A stretch of 64,000 nucleotides of DNA from Austropuccinia psidii (Eukaryota; Basidiomycota; Pucciniomycetes; Pucciniales; Sphaerophragmiaceae): contig JALGQZ010000004.1 of the NCBI GenBank assembly GCA_023105745.1, positions 71,475,112-71,539,111 of the forward strand, written 5' to 3'. The notes below the pieces were generated by a model. The model made no database searches, was not told where the DNA came from, and was given only the letters and a program-made list of their open reading frames with translations. A program made the translations under genes and the position numbers. Positions 19,919 through 30,995 of this stretch are shown here, in pieces (position 1 is the stretch's first letter; every line of letters starts with the position of its first letter).

Positions 19919-20509
19919 TTAATTCTTAATAACTGTGATTTGTTTTTTGTTATTTAAGAAGCCAAACTTTTGTCTTTTGTTGTCTCCTATGGTAAAATAT
20001 CTATCCTCTTGGTTAGAGATATCTATACCATAAATTGATAAGTAGTCATTCCCAAGTATGAAGTGATTACTAGTACAGTTGTCCATTACTAAAAACTCTA
20101 CTTTGATTCTGACACATTGTGAGGGATGAGGAAAAATTAGTGTTAAATCAATTATTCCAAGGGGCTTCATGCTCTCACTTGCACTACTAAATTTGACACC
20201 TTGTATTGGCATAAGTTTTTCTTGCCAGTCTGGGACAATGGTTTTTAAATAACTTTTACCAACACAGGTGCAATATGATCCTGTATCTAAGTTAACTTTT
20301 CCTTCTTGGTTATCAACCATAACAATACTTATACTTGATTTTCCAGATGTATATCCCATTCCTCTTGCAGGTTTGGTTCTATAAATTTTGGCATCTTGTA
20401 TGTTTGTCAGGTTTATGTCAGATGTCCCAACTTGTGGTAAGTTTGAGTTAACATCCAGTAATTCATAAATTATATCAATATTATTAATTTGTGCATTAAT
20501 TATATTGAT
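19919..20509 (-). pseudogene. Aspartic protease region of B
   Basis: In the same frame as gag, continuing after the TAA at 20510. It contains the protease active-site motif LDTGSY and the flap/hydrophobic region IDLTLIFPHPSQCVRIKVEF. It ends at a TAA where B' has GAA, followed by a 1-nt length difference before RT. In the ancestral element gag, protease and pol were evidently one long frame. Confidence 0.85.
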
Positions 20510-21901
20510 TTAATCACTTTCAGAACTTTCAGATTCTTCTGTCTCTTTTTCAGAGTCAGATTCCTCTTCTTTGTCATTGTGGTTTTCTTTTTCCACAATT
20601 TCATTAATATTTGTCTTTTTAAGGCAATTATTGGCTAAGTGTCCAATACCTCCACATTTATGGCATTTTCTTTGCTCATTATTGTTGGATGTATTGGGCT
20701 TGAAGGATTCTTTTGATTTATCTTTTTTAATAAATGGTTTATTTGGGCTTTTAATGTCCAATTTCTTCCAAGTCCTGCCAATTTTTGTTCTTGTCACTAT
20801 GTCTTCTAGTACATTAATATACTGTTCTGTGGAGCATGGTTCTATACACCTGCTTATTAGGGCATGTTCTAGCTCTCCTCCACATTTCTTGAGTATTTTC
20901 ATATGCACCATTTTTTGTGACATTTCTGGGTACAATGCATTAAGTCTTTCAACTTTTTTCAAGAACCAAGTTAAAGGTTTGTCTTTGTCTGGGTCAAAGA
21001 AAGAATTCTCAAATGCATTTTCTATTTTGTACCTCCAGGAATCATTAGCCCACTTGGTGATTATTTCTTGTTTCCACCAAGACCAGGTATTTTTGCCATT
21101 TGTTTGCCTTATGCCATAATACCATCGTTTTGCAGATTTTTCAAATAATGAATGTAATTTTGCAGTGATTAATTCATCTGGTATGGCATAATCTTCTTGT
21201 AGCATGTCAATTGTTTTTATAAATGACATGTGGTCATATTCACCTTCTCCTGTGAATGTTGGACATTCTTTTAATTGAGGTGCTTCCTTCATTAAGACTT
21301 GGTTATTGTCTTGGTGACTCAAGTCTGTTATGAATGGATTTGTTAATTCCTCTTTTGGCTTAACAGGGCTTCTTATGTGAGAAAATGGTGCTGATAACTT
21401 TGGCATATTTGAGTTAGCCTCATTAATCTTATACATTTTTTCAGCAATAAGCCTTATTTCACTTTGAATGTTATCTTTCAGATGCATTCTTGCTTCATCA
21501 CTCTTTTCCACATGGTCCAAAAGTAATTTTTGGTGTGATGAAATCTTTTCTTAAAGTCTTTCTACAAAAATACTTAATTTGTTTAATTTCTCTGTAAGAT
21601 TGTCAATACTCACATCATAATTGATTGTGAAAGTTTTTTCTTTGATATCACTTATGTATTTGTACAACTCTTGTTGTCCTTGTATTAATTTCTGAGTATT
21701 GTCAATTAATACTTTTGGTTTATTATTTTCAATCATAAATTTTATGTTATCAATTTCTTTCTTATTTTGTGAAACAAGTTTTGTTAAAGATGATAAGCTA
21801 TTATTTGTTTCTTGGAAAGATAATAAACTATTTTTAATGTCTTTAAGAGGTAAAATACTATTTTTAAGCTCTGTTAAAGTATTTACAACATCAGGAGACA
21901 A
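20510..21901 (-). pseudogene. gag: Gag region of B, interrupted
   Basis: About 460 codons with a coiled-coil-like N-terminal half (KNSILPLKDIKNSLLSFQE), a gag core (FTGEGEYDHMSFIKTIDMLQ, WSWWKQEIITKWAND) and a CCHC knuckle (CHKCGGIGHLANNC). An acidic tail follows. An in-frame TAA at 21551-21553 interrupts it, and a TAA at 20510 separates it from protease. The aligned B' positions are sense codons (TTT-type and GAA). The product of this copy would be truncated. Confidence 0.85.
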
Positions 21902-21903
21902 GG

Positions 21904-22596
21904 TTATTTCTTTAGGAAATGGGATTGTCTAATTCTTTGTTCCTCTTTGTCTTTGAATTCCATCAAAGTTCTGGCCATGTTGAAGACATTGTCCATGGCA
22001 TCTTTTTGGATTTTGGGGATCCTGTAGCTTGGGGAATATGGTTTTCTCCAATTCTTTTCTTGTTCCTCTTCCCTTCTTGGGGAAGTGGGTTGACTTGGGG
22101 CTTGCTGGTAGAAGCTACTGGGGCTTCTTCCTTGGTTGCCTCCTTCTTTTTGGCATGATACTCCTTTATCTTTTTGATTTGAGGTTTGGATGATAGTGGA
22201 TTCCATCCATTGGAGTATCTCACTATTTCCTCCTCTTTGAGGAACGTTTTCAGGATGTGCCAGGAGTTCATCACTCCTTGGTGTATTTGGGGCAACATTT
22301 CCCAATCTTTGTCCTTGTACACTGTGTAGTACTGTTTGTATTGGCTCATTTGAATGTCTATTTGAGCCCTCTGAATGTGATTTGTACCTGTTTGAGTTAC
22401 TCATACTTAGTTCCAATTCAGGTTCAGATATCATGGGAATTTCTAGGACTTGCCTTTGGGACAAGGCACTTCCTTGTGTGGATTCTGTTCCACTGGGGAT
22501 ATTGCCCTTTCTTTTCCCTTTTGAGGGATCAATTCTACCTCTGAGTCCAGCTCCATCTGATTGGATGGAGTATTGGGAGCCTCTTCTGATAGTCAT
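21904..22596 (-). pseudogene. N-terminal part of B gag
   Basis: 230 codons from an ATG at 22596 (MTIRRGSQYSIQSDGAG). It is rich in Ser, Gln and Glu, with basic patches. It overlaps the next gag segment by a few codons in another frame, and the overlap (near 21904-21930) has no canonical slippery heptamer, so I read it as a frameshift mutation. The ATG overlaps a possible splice acceptor (see 22586-22826). Confidence 0.75.
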
Positions 22597-22826
22597 ATTA
22601 TAAGAAAAATAAGAAAGAAGGGGATTTCAGAACAGGAATTTTCTTATGGAAATTTATAAATGAGGTACTCACCTTCAGAGCCCTGAATGGTGGATCCTGG
22701 AAAGTCCAATTTCTTGGCTTTCTTTCTATTGGTAATTATTGGTGTTGGAGAAATTTGACAAGTTTCTTACACCAATCTTTCAACAGTGGTTTGGCTGTCC
22801 TCTGTTGGGTTGTCTTCAAACACTAA
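22586..22826 (-). other. Possible spliced leader exon of B
   Basis: On the minus strand an acceptor-like TTTGTCTTTTTTAG ends at 22826. It is followed by an open segment (VFEDNPTE...TIQGSEG) to 22673 that contains a TAA in B but is open in B' (33657-33848). Then comes a donor GAAG/GTGAGTACC and an acceptor GACTATCAG/AAGAGG, defining an 87-nt intron (22672-22586). Both signals are conserved in B'. Whether the family uses this splice is inference. Confidence 0.4.
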
Positions 22827-23250
22827 AAAAGACAAATAAATATAAGTCTTTTATATAAAAGTGTTATTTTTGGTAAGATATGGCAATTTTCCACGTAAAA
22901 ATTGCTTTTATATCTTTTAAAAAGTGAAAATAATTAAAGAAATGAAATTAAAATGAATAAAATAGCTTTTTATTGGTTTTTAATTTTTTTATTTTCAAAG
23001 AATAAAATAAAATGAGTATGATTCTTTTTATAAAATTATTTATAATTTTTAAAATATCTTTTTTAATCACTAGAGTCACTCAAAGAAAGTTTTCGCAAGT
23101 CTAAGTATGTGAAAAACCATGTGTAAGACAGTAAAATTGCTTTCCAAATGCCTCAATAGCTTTTAAAATCAATAAATATAAAATTATTATATAATTTATT
23201 ATTGGATAAGCCCAATTAGAATCTTTTTAAAGGTCTTTTAGAGTAAATAT
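22827..23250 (-). other. B 5' leader
   Basis: AT-rich leader between the LTR and the candidate leader exon. I see no gene in it. Confidence 0.5.
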
Positions 23251-23268
23251 CACGGCCAGGCCCCCAAA
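23251..23268 (-). promoter_or_regulatory. Candidate primer binding site of B
   Basis: Immediately after the 5' LTR the minus strand reads TTTGGGGGCCTGGCCGTG, a G+C-rich block in otherwise AT-rich DNA with a TGG start, as expected for a site complementary to a tRNA 3' end. I cannot name the tRNA. The contrast with the AT-rich self-primer site of A elements is clear. Confidence 0.5.
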
Positions 23269-25239
23269 TGTAAGGTTTGACTATGAAACAATAAGTAAAA
23301 ATTACTAATATTTTACTTATTGTACTATGAATGTCCTTATAAATGAAATAAATAAGATAAAAATAATTATAATAATAAAGAATTATTATAATTATGGCGT
23401 AAAAATAATTATATTATCAATTAAATATGATAATATAATTTATATTATAAAATAAATATATTAATATAAAATAATTAATATATTTAATGGCACTTTATTA
23501 TTGTTACAAACAAATAATAAAGGCATAAAAAATTGTTTTTTCTTAATAAAAAACAATTAATAGCAATAATATTACCAATATTAAAGTTATAAATTAATAT
23601 AAATACTATTTATATTAATTAAAGAATTATTAAAGTAATAATAAAGACAAAATTATTATAATAAGAGAAAATAACCTACTTTTAATACTTAATATAATAA
23701 TTTTGAAATATTTTATGCCAAATAATGTAAATACAACTTATCCAAATTGTATTTACAATAAAAAATATAGAAAATTACAAATATTCTGGATTTTTACGTG
23801 GAAATGAGATTTTAGAGAGATTTTTAGCAAAAACAATTAAATAAATGATTTAATCACGTCAAAATTGATTATTATGATAAGATGATCTTTGGTATTTAAT
23901 AATATAAGAGATTTATATATAAAGAATAAAGATATTACCTTTTAATTTAATTGATTGAATGTTTTTGATGTGTCTGAGGGGAAAACAGAGTAAAAAGAGC
24001 TCTATTTATAGTAATTACCTCCCTCCTAGAGTCCAACAGGCTTCTAGTAGACGTGTACTGATCATATCCACTGGAATTGATCAATATTTTAAGGTTTGGT
24101 GATGATTACATCATGATCAAACCATGTTACATCATTATTACGCCATTATTTAGAGTTATCACTATAACTCTAGGTTTGATGATGTCAAAGGCTTGGAAGA
24201 ACCCCAAAATTCGTGAATTTTATTAGTTTTAATCATAAACTAATAGTATTCACCAATTGTATCACTCATATGACTTTTAAACGTAATTTAAGGTTACAGT
24301 GAGTGATCATAAATGATCAAATTAAGCTCAAACTTTGATCCTCAATAACTTTTAATATTTACACGCTAAAGCAATTCAAGAAGTGAATTCTAATAGCTTG
24401 GCATAACCTCATAATGCTTCCAAGAGCATTTCATTACATCATCAAAACTCTATTTTTGATGATTTTTCTTGTAACTCATCTTTCCTGTCGACATTTGATA
24501 TTTTAAACTTCAAACTATGATTTCAAGGGGTTATACCTTGAATATTATATTAAAAAATACATCATTCTTCATACATGAGCTAGTATAATCCAACTGTCCA
24601 CTTTTTTTTAAGTTTGGACCACTTTCACAACAAAGTGGTCAACAGCTCTGTTGATTTTAATCAATAATTCCTTACAGGTTTCAACCTCGTTTATAACTTG
24701 TGAAATAAACTTCATTTCTGTATTTCTACAGTAATTAAGTGATGACTTTACTTTTGGTTCATCACTCTATCATACATATTTCAAGAGATATTAGCTAAAA
24801 TCCTTGAATATATGCATTGACCAAAAAAGTGCATATATTCAGGTTAATTCCTTAAGTATTGATTTTGAGGCTTAGCTTATTAATTTTTTTATATGTGTAA
24901 TTTTAGGGAGAATCCAATGGGACCATTTATTTTACATGTTTTTTCATTGGTCTTTGAAATAAATAAGGATTTGTGTTTTTTATAAGGTATTATTACTTAT
25001 AACTTATTAAATATTGACTTTACAGATATGCCATAAAAATGGTATATGTGTATTTTACCATGGGAAATCCAATGGTATAATTTATTTCACATGTTTACCA
25101 TTGGTTTTCAAGTTAAACCAAGTTTTATGCCAATCTATGGGATTTTTGTAGTTTTAAGGTAATTATTTTTAATGTATAATTATATTAAATATTTCTTGTG
25201 ACCTTTTTTGTTCATGTGGTCATATCTCAAAGGTTCACA
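23269..25239 (-). repeat. B 5' LTR (1971 bp)
   Basis: Plus-strand ends TGTAAGGTTTGACTATGAAA and AAAGGTTCACA, followed by the ATTGA duplication. It is more complete than the other B LTR, and uninterrupted at the GAATT site where A2 entered its partner. Confidence 0.93.
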
Positions 25240-25710
25240 ATTGATGTCAATTTGGGATAGTTGATTGCTTCACTGGTTGTAACAAGGACACATGGAAAAC
25301 AAGGTGAACTGACTTCCATTGTTGAGGCAACTTGAGGTGATATGCATGGCTGCCAATCTTCTTGAGAACTTCAAAGGGTCCCAAATATCTTTCTGAAAGT
25401 TTCTTGGTGGGTCTTTTTGTCTTGATGTTCTTGGAAGCTAACCATACTTTGTCCCCAGGTTGGAAATCAGGTGGAATTGCTCTATTTCTATCTGCATACT
25501 TCTTAAAACGCTTGATTGCTGACTCTAATTCTTCTTTGACAACTTGCTGTACTGATTGGAGTTTTGTTGATAACTTTCCAGCAGGTGTATCTTGAGAAAT
25601 GTGAATTGAGTCAAAGCTGGGATTTCTTCCATGAATGGTGAAAAATGGTGACTGTTTTGTTGATGAATGTTCTGCATTATTATATGAAAATTCAGCCAGA
25701 GGGAGCCAGG
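25240..25710 (-). pseudogene. Integrase C-terminal fragment of A3 pol
   Basis: Minus-strand reading matches A2 pol from LAEFxYNNAEHSSTKQSPFF through LPQQWKSVHPVFHVSLL to KQSTIPN. It joins the chromodomain fragment at 5319 once B is discounted. At 25710 it is cut by the LTR of B', with CCAGG (25706-25710) as the presumed target duplication. The other copy of CCAGG is not visible because B' is truncated. Confidence 0.9.
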
Positions 25711-27696
25711 TGTAAGGTTTGACTATGAAACAATAAGTAAAAATTACTAATATTTTACTTATTGTACTATGAATGTCCTTATAAAGAAAATAAATAAAAT
25801 AAAAAATGATTACAATAATAATGAGTTATTATAATTAAGGCGTAAAAATAATTATATTATTCAATAAATATAATAATATAATTTACATTTTAAAAAATGA
25901 TATAATAAATAAATATATTAATATAAGATAATTAATATATTTAAAAGCACTTTATTGTTGTGACCAACAAATAATAAAGGCGTAAAAAATTGTTTTTTTA
26001 TTAATAAAAAACAATTAATAACAATAATATTACTGATATTAAATTTATAAATTAATATAAGTACTATTTGTATTAATTAAAGAATTATTAAATTAATAAT
26101 AGAGAAAAAATTATTATAATAAGAAGAAATAACCTACTTTTAACACTTAATATAATAATTTTGAATGCTTTTACGCCAAATAATATAAATAAAACTTATT
26201 TAAATTGTACTTACAATAAGAATTAAGAGAAATTACAAATTATTCTAATTTTACGTGGATTTGAGATTTTTAAGAGAAATTTAACAAAAACAATTAAATA
26301 ATTGAAGTAATCACATCAAGATTAATGATTATAGTAAAGATGATGTTTGTTATTTAATAATAAAACAGTTTCATATATAAAGAATAAAGAATTCACCTTT
26401 TTGATTTAATTATTTAGTGTTTTGTAAGCATCTGAGGGGAAAATAGAGTAACAAGAGATCTATTTATAGTAAATACCTCCATTCTAGAGTCCAGCAGGCT
26501 TCTAGTAGACGTTTAATGATGCTTTCTACTACAAATGATCAATATTTCAAGGTTTAGTGATGATTAAATCATAATCAAACCATGTTATCTCATTATTACA
26601 CCATTATTTAGAGCTATCACTATAAATCTAGGTTTGATGACATCATATGCTTGGCAGAAGCCTAACCTTTGTTGATTTTATTAGTATTCATCATAATATA
26701 ATAGTATTCATCAATTCTATCACTCATATTACTGTTAAACTCAAAATAAGATTACAGTGAGGGATCATAAAGGATCAAATTTAAGCTTAAGCTTTGATCA
26801 TTGAAACCTTTTAGGTTATACATGCTACAGCTATTCTGAGAGTGGATTCTGATAGCTCGGAATTTTTGTATTAAGCTTCCAAGAGAATTTAATTACATCA
26901 TTAAAACTCTATTTCATATGATTTTTCTTGTAACTCATCTTTTCTGTTGAAATTCAATATTTTAAACTTCAAACCATGATTTCAAGGGATATACGATGAA
27001 TATTGAAATAAAAATTACGGCATTCTTCAAAAATTAAGTAGTAGATTCTTACTGTTGACGTTTTTTTAAGCTTGGACTACTTTCAAAACAAAGTGGTCAA
27101 CAGCTCTACTGATTTTATTCAATAATCCATTACAAGTTTTAACCTTGTTTATAACTTGTGAAATAAAGTTCATATCTGTATTTCTCCAGTAATTACGTGG
27201 TGACTTTCTTTTTGGTTTATCTCTCTATCCTGTATATCTCAAGAGATATTAGATAAAAACCATGAATATATGCGTTGACCAAAAAAGTGCATATATTCAG
27301 CTTAATTCCTTAAGTATTAACTTTAGAGATTAGCTTTATAATTGTTTTATGTGTAGATATTTATGGAAATTCCAATGGTAAAATTCATTTCATATGTTGT
27401 TTCATTGGGTTCTGAGATAAATGAGGTTTTGTACCTTTCTTAAGATATTATTACTTATACTTCAGTAATTATTGACTTTTCAGATATGCCATAAAAATTA
27501 CATATGTGTATTTTACTATGGGAATCTAATGGTGTAATTAATTTTACATGCTTCTTCATTAGATTCTGAGTTAATTCAGATTTTGTAACTATTTATGGTA
27601 TTTTAATAATTTCTGAGATAATTATCATAAGTATAATTATTACAGAAATTTTGCTATGACCTTTTTGGATATGAGGTCATATCTCAAAGGCTCCCA
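25711..27696 (-). repeat. LTR of element B' (about 1986 bp)
   Basis: Begins TGTAAGGTTTGACTATGAAA and ends near CAAAGGCTCCCA. It is clearly homologous to the B LTRs but has many substitutions and short indels. It is followed by the conserved polypurine end and B' pol, so it is the 3' LTR of B'. Confidence 0.88.
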
Positions 27697-27795
27697 TTCC
27701 CTACCACCAAATTTTTTTTTACCACAATCTGATATAGTTAATTAGGGTATCATCCACTGTCCTACCCATTCAATAGACTTTGTTAGTCTTGAACC

Positions 27796-30700
27796 TCAAT
27801 AATGCTTGATTTTTCTATTCTTTAGGTTTCTTTCATGTCTGAACGCTCTTAGTAGTTTATCAGAATTTTTTATACCCTTCTCAAGCAGCCATTCATCCTC
27901 TTGAGTTGGATTACTATACGTTACAAGGTATACTCTTTTTTTATTTCTTGTCCTTCGTTCTTTAAGGACTTTCACAAATTTCTTGTCATCTCCTTCTTCC
28001 AAAGGGGGTATTTCAAGTGGGGGTTTATTCCTTAGCGGAAATAATTCCTCATCACTTGAGCTGTAAGGTTTTATCAGAATTACAGGGAAAGCTGGGTGTT
28101 TATTCACTAGTTTACCTGTGAGCTCCAATTTCACAGCATTAGGTCCATGTAATGCTTTTATCATGAATGGTCCTGAAAAGGAATCTTTCAATTTCTTTGG
28201 TCCTCTTATATTATTGAAATTAAGAGTTTACACTAGAACAAGTCTCCTATTTTGAATTCAGGTGGTTTATGAACTTTATCCCATCTTTTTTTTGCATATT
28301 TGAAAGAATCTTGCATACATCTGTTTGCATGGTGTCTGGCTTTGTCAAGCATTATCTTAAAACTTCTTGGTGTTGGATGTATATCTACCAAGTCCTTTTT
28401 GAGGGTATCATAAGGAAGTATTGGATTTCAACCTTTTTCTAGCATTGCTGGTGTTTTTCAAGTAGAAGAATGGATTGATGTTTTATATGCCAGTTCAAGA
28501 GCTGGTATTAATGTACACCAATCATGGGTAAAACTATCAGAATCTTTAAATTCTAGTTCATAAGCACAGAATCTTCTGATCACATTGTCCAAGGTTTGTA
28601 TCATTCTTTCTGCTAAACAATCAGTTTGAGGATGGTAAGCTGTTGAGAATGACAATCTTGTCCCAAACAAGTTATGGAGGTTTGTCCATAATGCTGAAGT
28701 GAACTTTGGGTCTCTGTCACTTATGATATTTTGGAATAAGCCTGTGTGGCTAATGACTTGATTCCATATCATTATGGCTGTGTCCATAGCTGTGTCATGT
28801 TTTTGACATGGTAGGAACATAGGAGTTTTGCTATACCTGTCAACTAACACTAGGAATGCGTTATAACTTCTGTCTCCTCCTGGAGGTAGTGCTGTTATCC
28901 AATCAATATGAACTATTTCCCAAGGGTATTTTGGTTCTTGGATTTGGATCATCATTCCAAATTTCTTTCTTGTGGCTCTGTTGGCTTTTTGACATCTGTC
29001 ACAGGTTTGGCAGTATTCTGCAACATCTTTCTTCCAATTTGGCCACCAAGAGCAGGTTTTCACCCTCTCTAGTGTTCTATCTTCTGAGAGATGTCCAGCT
29101 GTAACACTATCATGACACTCATGTAAAATAGTGTTTATTAGAGTTCTATCTGTTAAGGCCATAACACATGTGTGGTTTGTTCCATGATAGAGGATTTCAT
29201 CAAGGAGGTGGAATCTTCCTTCATCATATGCCTTTTTCCATATTTCATCTAATTTTGATGAAAGTGATGGGTCTTTACAGTTTTTCATTAGAAGTTGGCT
29301 TAAGATATTGCAATTCTTATCTATCCTATAGCTTTCTTTAGCTTGGTTCAAGAATTCTGTGCCAATGTCTGTGACACATATCCCTTCTATATGGTACTCA
29401 TCCTGTGGTACCCATGCTGGATTTTCAGGAGTATTTGCTAGAGCCCATCTGCCAAGACCATCTACATTTTTATGAATATTACCATATTTATGAAAAATAG
29501 TCATATTTCCTCTATATTCTTGGATAGCAATTTGCCATCTCATCATATGTCTATTTGGAGTTTTCATACTTAATAGATATTTTACAGCATTACAGTCTAG
29601 AATCACATCAAATACTTTTCCATCCAAGTAATAGTGTAATTTCTCTAAAGCCCACACTAAGCAGAGGCATTCCATCTGGCTTGCTCCATATCTTGCCTCT
29701 GTTGGCTTTATCTGTCTTGAAATGAAACAAATTGGTCCTTACACTGGTTTATCATTGATGATTTGTGTCTGGTGTAGTGCAGCACATAGTTCTTCTACAC
29801 AAGCAACAATGTAAAGTTTGAAGGGTAGTTTCCAATCTGGCATTAGAAGAAATGGGGCATTTGCTAAGGAATTTTTCAATTCTTCATATGCTTTGACTCT
29901 TTCTTCAGTCATTTCATAGACTGTTTTCTGGTCACATAGTTTATACAAGGATTTGGAAATTTTTGCTAAGTCCTTTATATGCTGTCTATAGTAACCAGCA
30001 AATCCTAGAAATGATTGCATTTATTTTTTGGTTTGAGGAATTGGCTTAAGTAGTACTGCTGCTACTTTACTCTTGTATATGCCTAGAATAAGTTCAGATA
30101 CAACATGTCATAGTGCTTTTAGTTCACTATATGCAAAATGAAACTTTTTCAAGGAAATTTTTATATTCACTTGAATTATTCTTTGTAGTACCCTTTCTAG
30201 TCTTGTGAGGTGATTTTCCCAAGTTTCTGAGCAAGCTATGATATCATAAATATAGATAATTAACCATCCTTCTGATAATTCTTCAGGAAATATGGTATTC
30301 ATCATTCTTTGATAATGGGAAGGTGCATTCTTTATACCAAATGGCATTCTTGGATATTCAAAAATTCCACAGTGGACTATTATTCTTAGTAATCTCTTGG
30401 CATTGCCTGTTTAGAAATTTTGATGAAAACCCTTTTGATAATTCATGGCTGTGATGAACTTAACTTGTGACAATTGTGTCAATGTCTCATGCATTCTGGG
30501 TGTTGGATATCTTTCAGGGATGGTATAGGTGTTCAGGGCTCTGAAGTCCCATACCATTCTTGATTTTCCACTATGCCAAGTTATAATGACAGGTGTAGTG
30601 ACTTCTACCTGTTCATTATGTCCTACTTTCCTTAATACTTCAAGGTCCATTAATTCTTTAATGTGTACCTCCAAGGCTTCTCTAGCGCTTGCACTGGCTG

Positions 30701-30995
30701 GGTAAGCAGGTATCCTTATTAAGGGTGGGTAAGGTTTTTCCACATCAAGAATTATATCTACCTTGTGCCCAATTATGGCACCTAGTGGCTCTTTGTCAGT
30801 TGAAAAGGCATTTTTATACTTAAATAAGAGGTCAATCAATTTTTCTTTCATTTTCTCTGTTAAATCTTGATTGAATTCTGCCTCTTTGCATTGTTCAAAT
30901 ATAAAAGGTTTCTTTTCTGGACTTTCTTCTTCATTCTTAATAACTGTAATTTTTTCTTGTTGTTTAAGAAGCCAAAATTTGTCTCTTGTTGTCAC
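27796..30995 (-). pseudogene. pol: Pol of element B'
   Basis: Fragmented coding for RT, RNase H, integrase and chromodomain. Open blocks are 27796-28191 (integrase end plus chromodomain in one frame), 28458-29675 (RNase H end and integrase with [11 protein letters not shown]), 29739-30020, 30108-30347 (RT) and 30411-30995 (RT start). The RT catalytic YIDD has become YIYD near 30245-30256 through a single GAT to TAT change. It is dead by sequence, but it preserves frame continuity at several points where B is broken. Confidence 0.85.

Larger units (their letters stand above)
5320..25239 (-). mobile_element. Ty3/gypsy element B, full length, carrying nested A2
   Basis: Both ends are flanked by ATTGA (5315-5319 and 25240-25244), and the LTRs end TGTGAACC/CCTTACA on the minus strand. 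Removing the nested A2 leaves about 10.4 kb. The gene order on the minus strand is gag, protease, reverse transcriptase, RNase H, integrase, chromodomain. LTRs of 1.88 and 1.97 kb are long for this superfamily. They differ by indels of about 80 bp (near 16333) and about 23 bp (near 15650), so B is older than A2. The internal genes carry stops and frameshifts and the copy is unlikely to be autonomous. Confidence 0.9.

Noticed and set aside
20571..21119. Plus-strand open frame of 182 codons, with a partner at 31487-32128
   Set aside because: Antisense shadow of B and B' gag; hydrophobic composition reflects the reverse reading.
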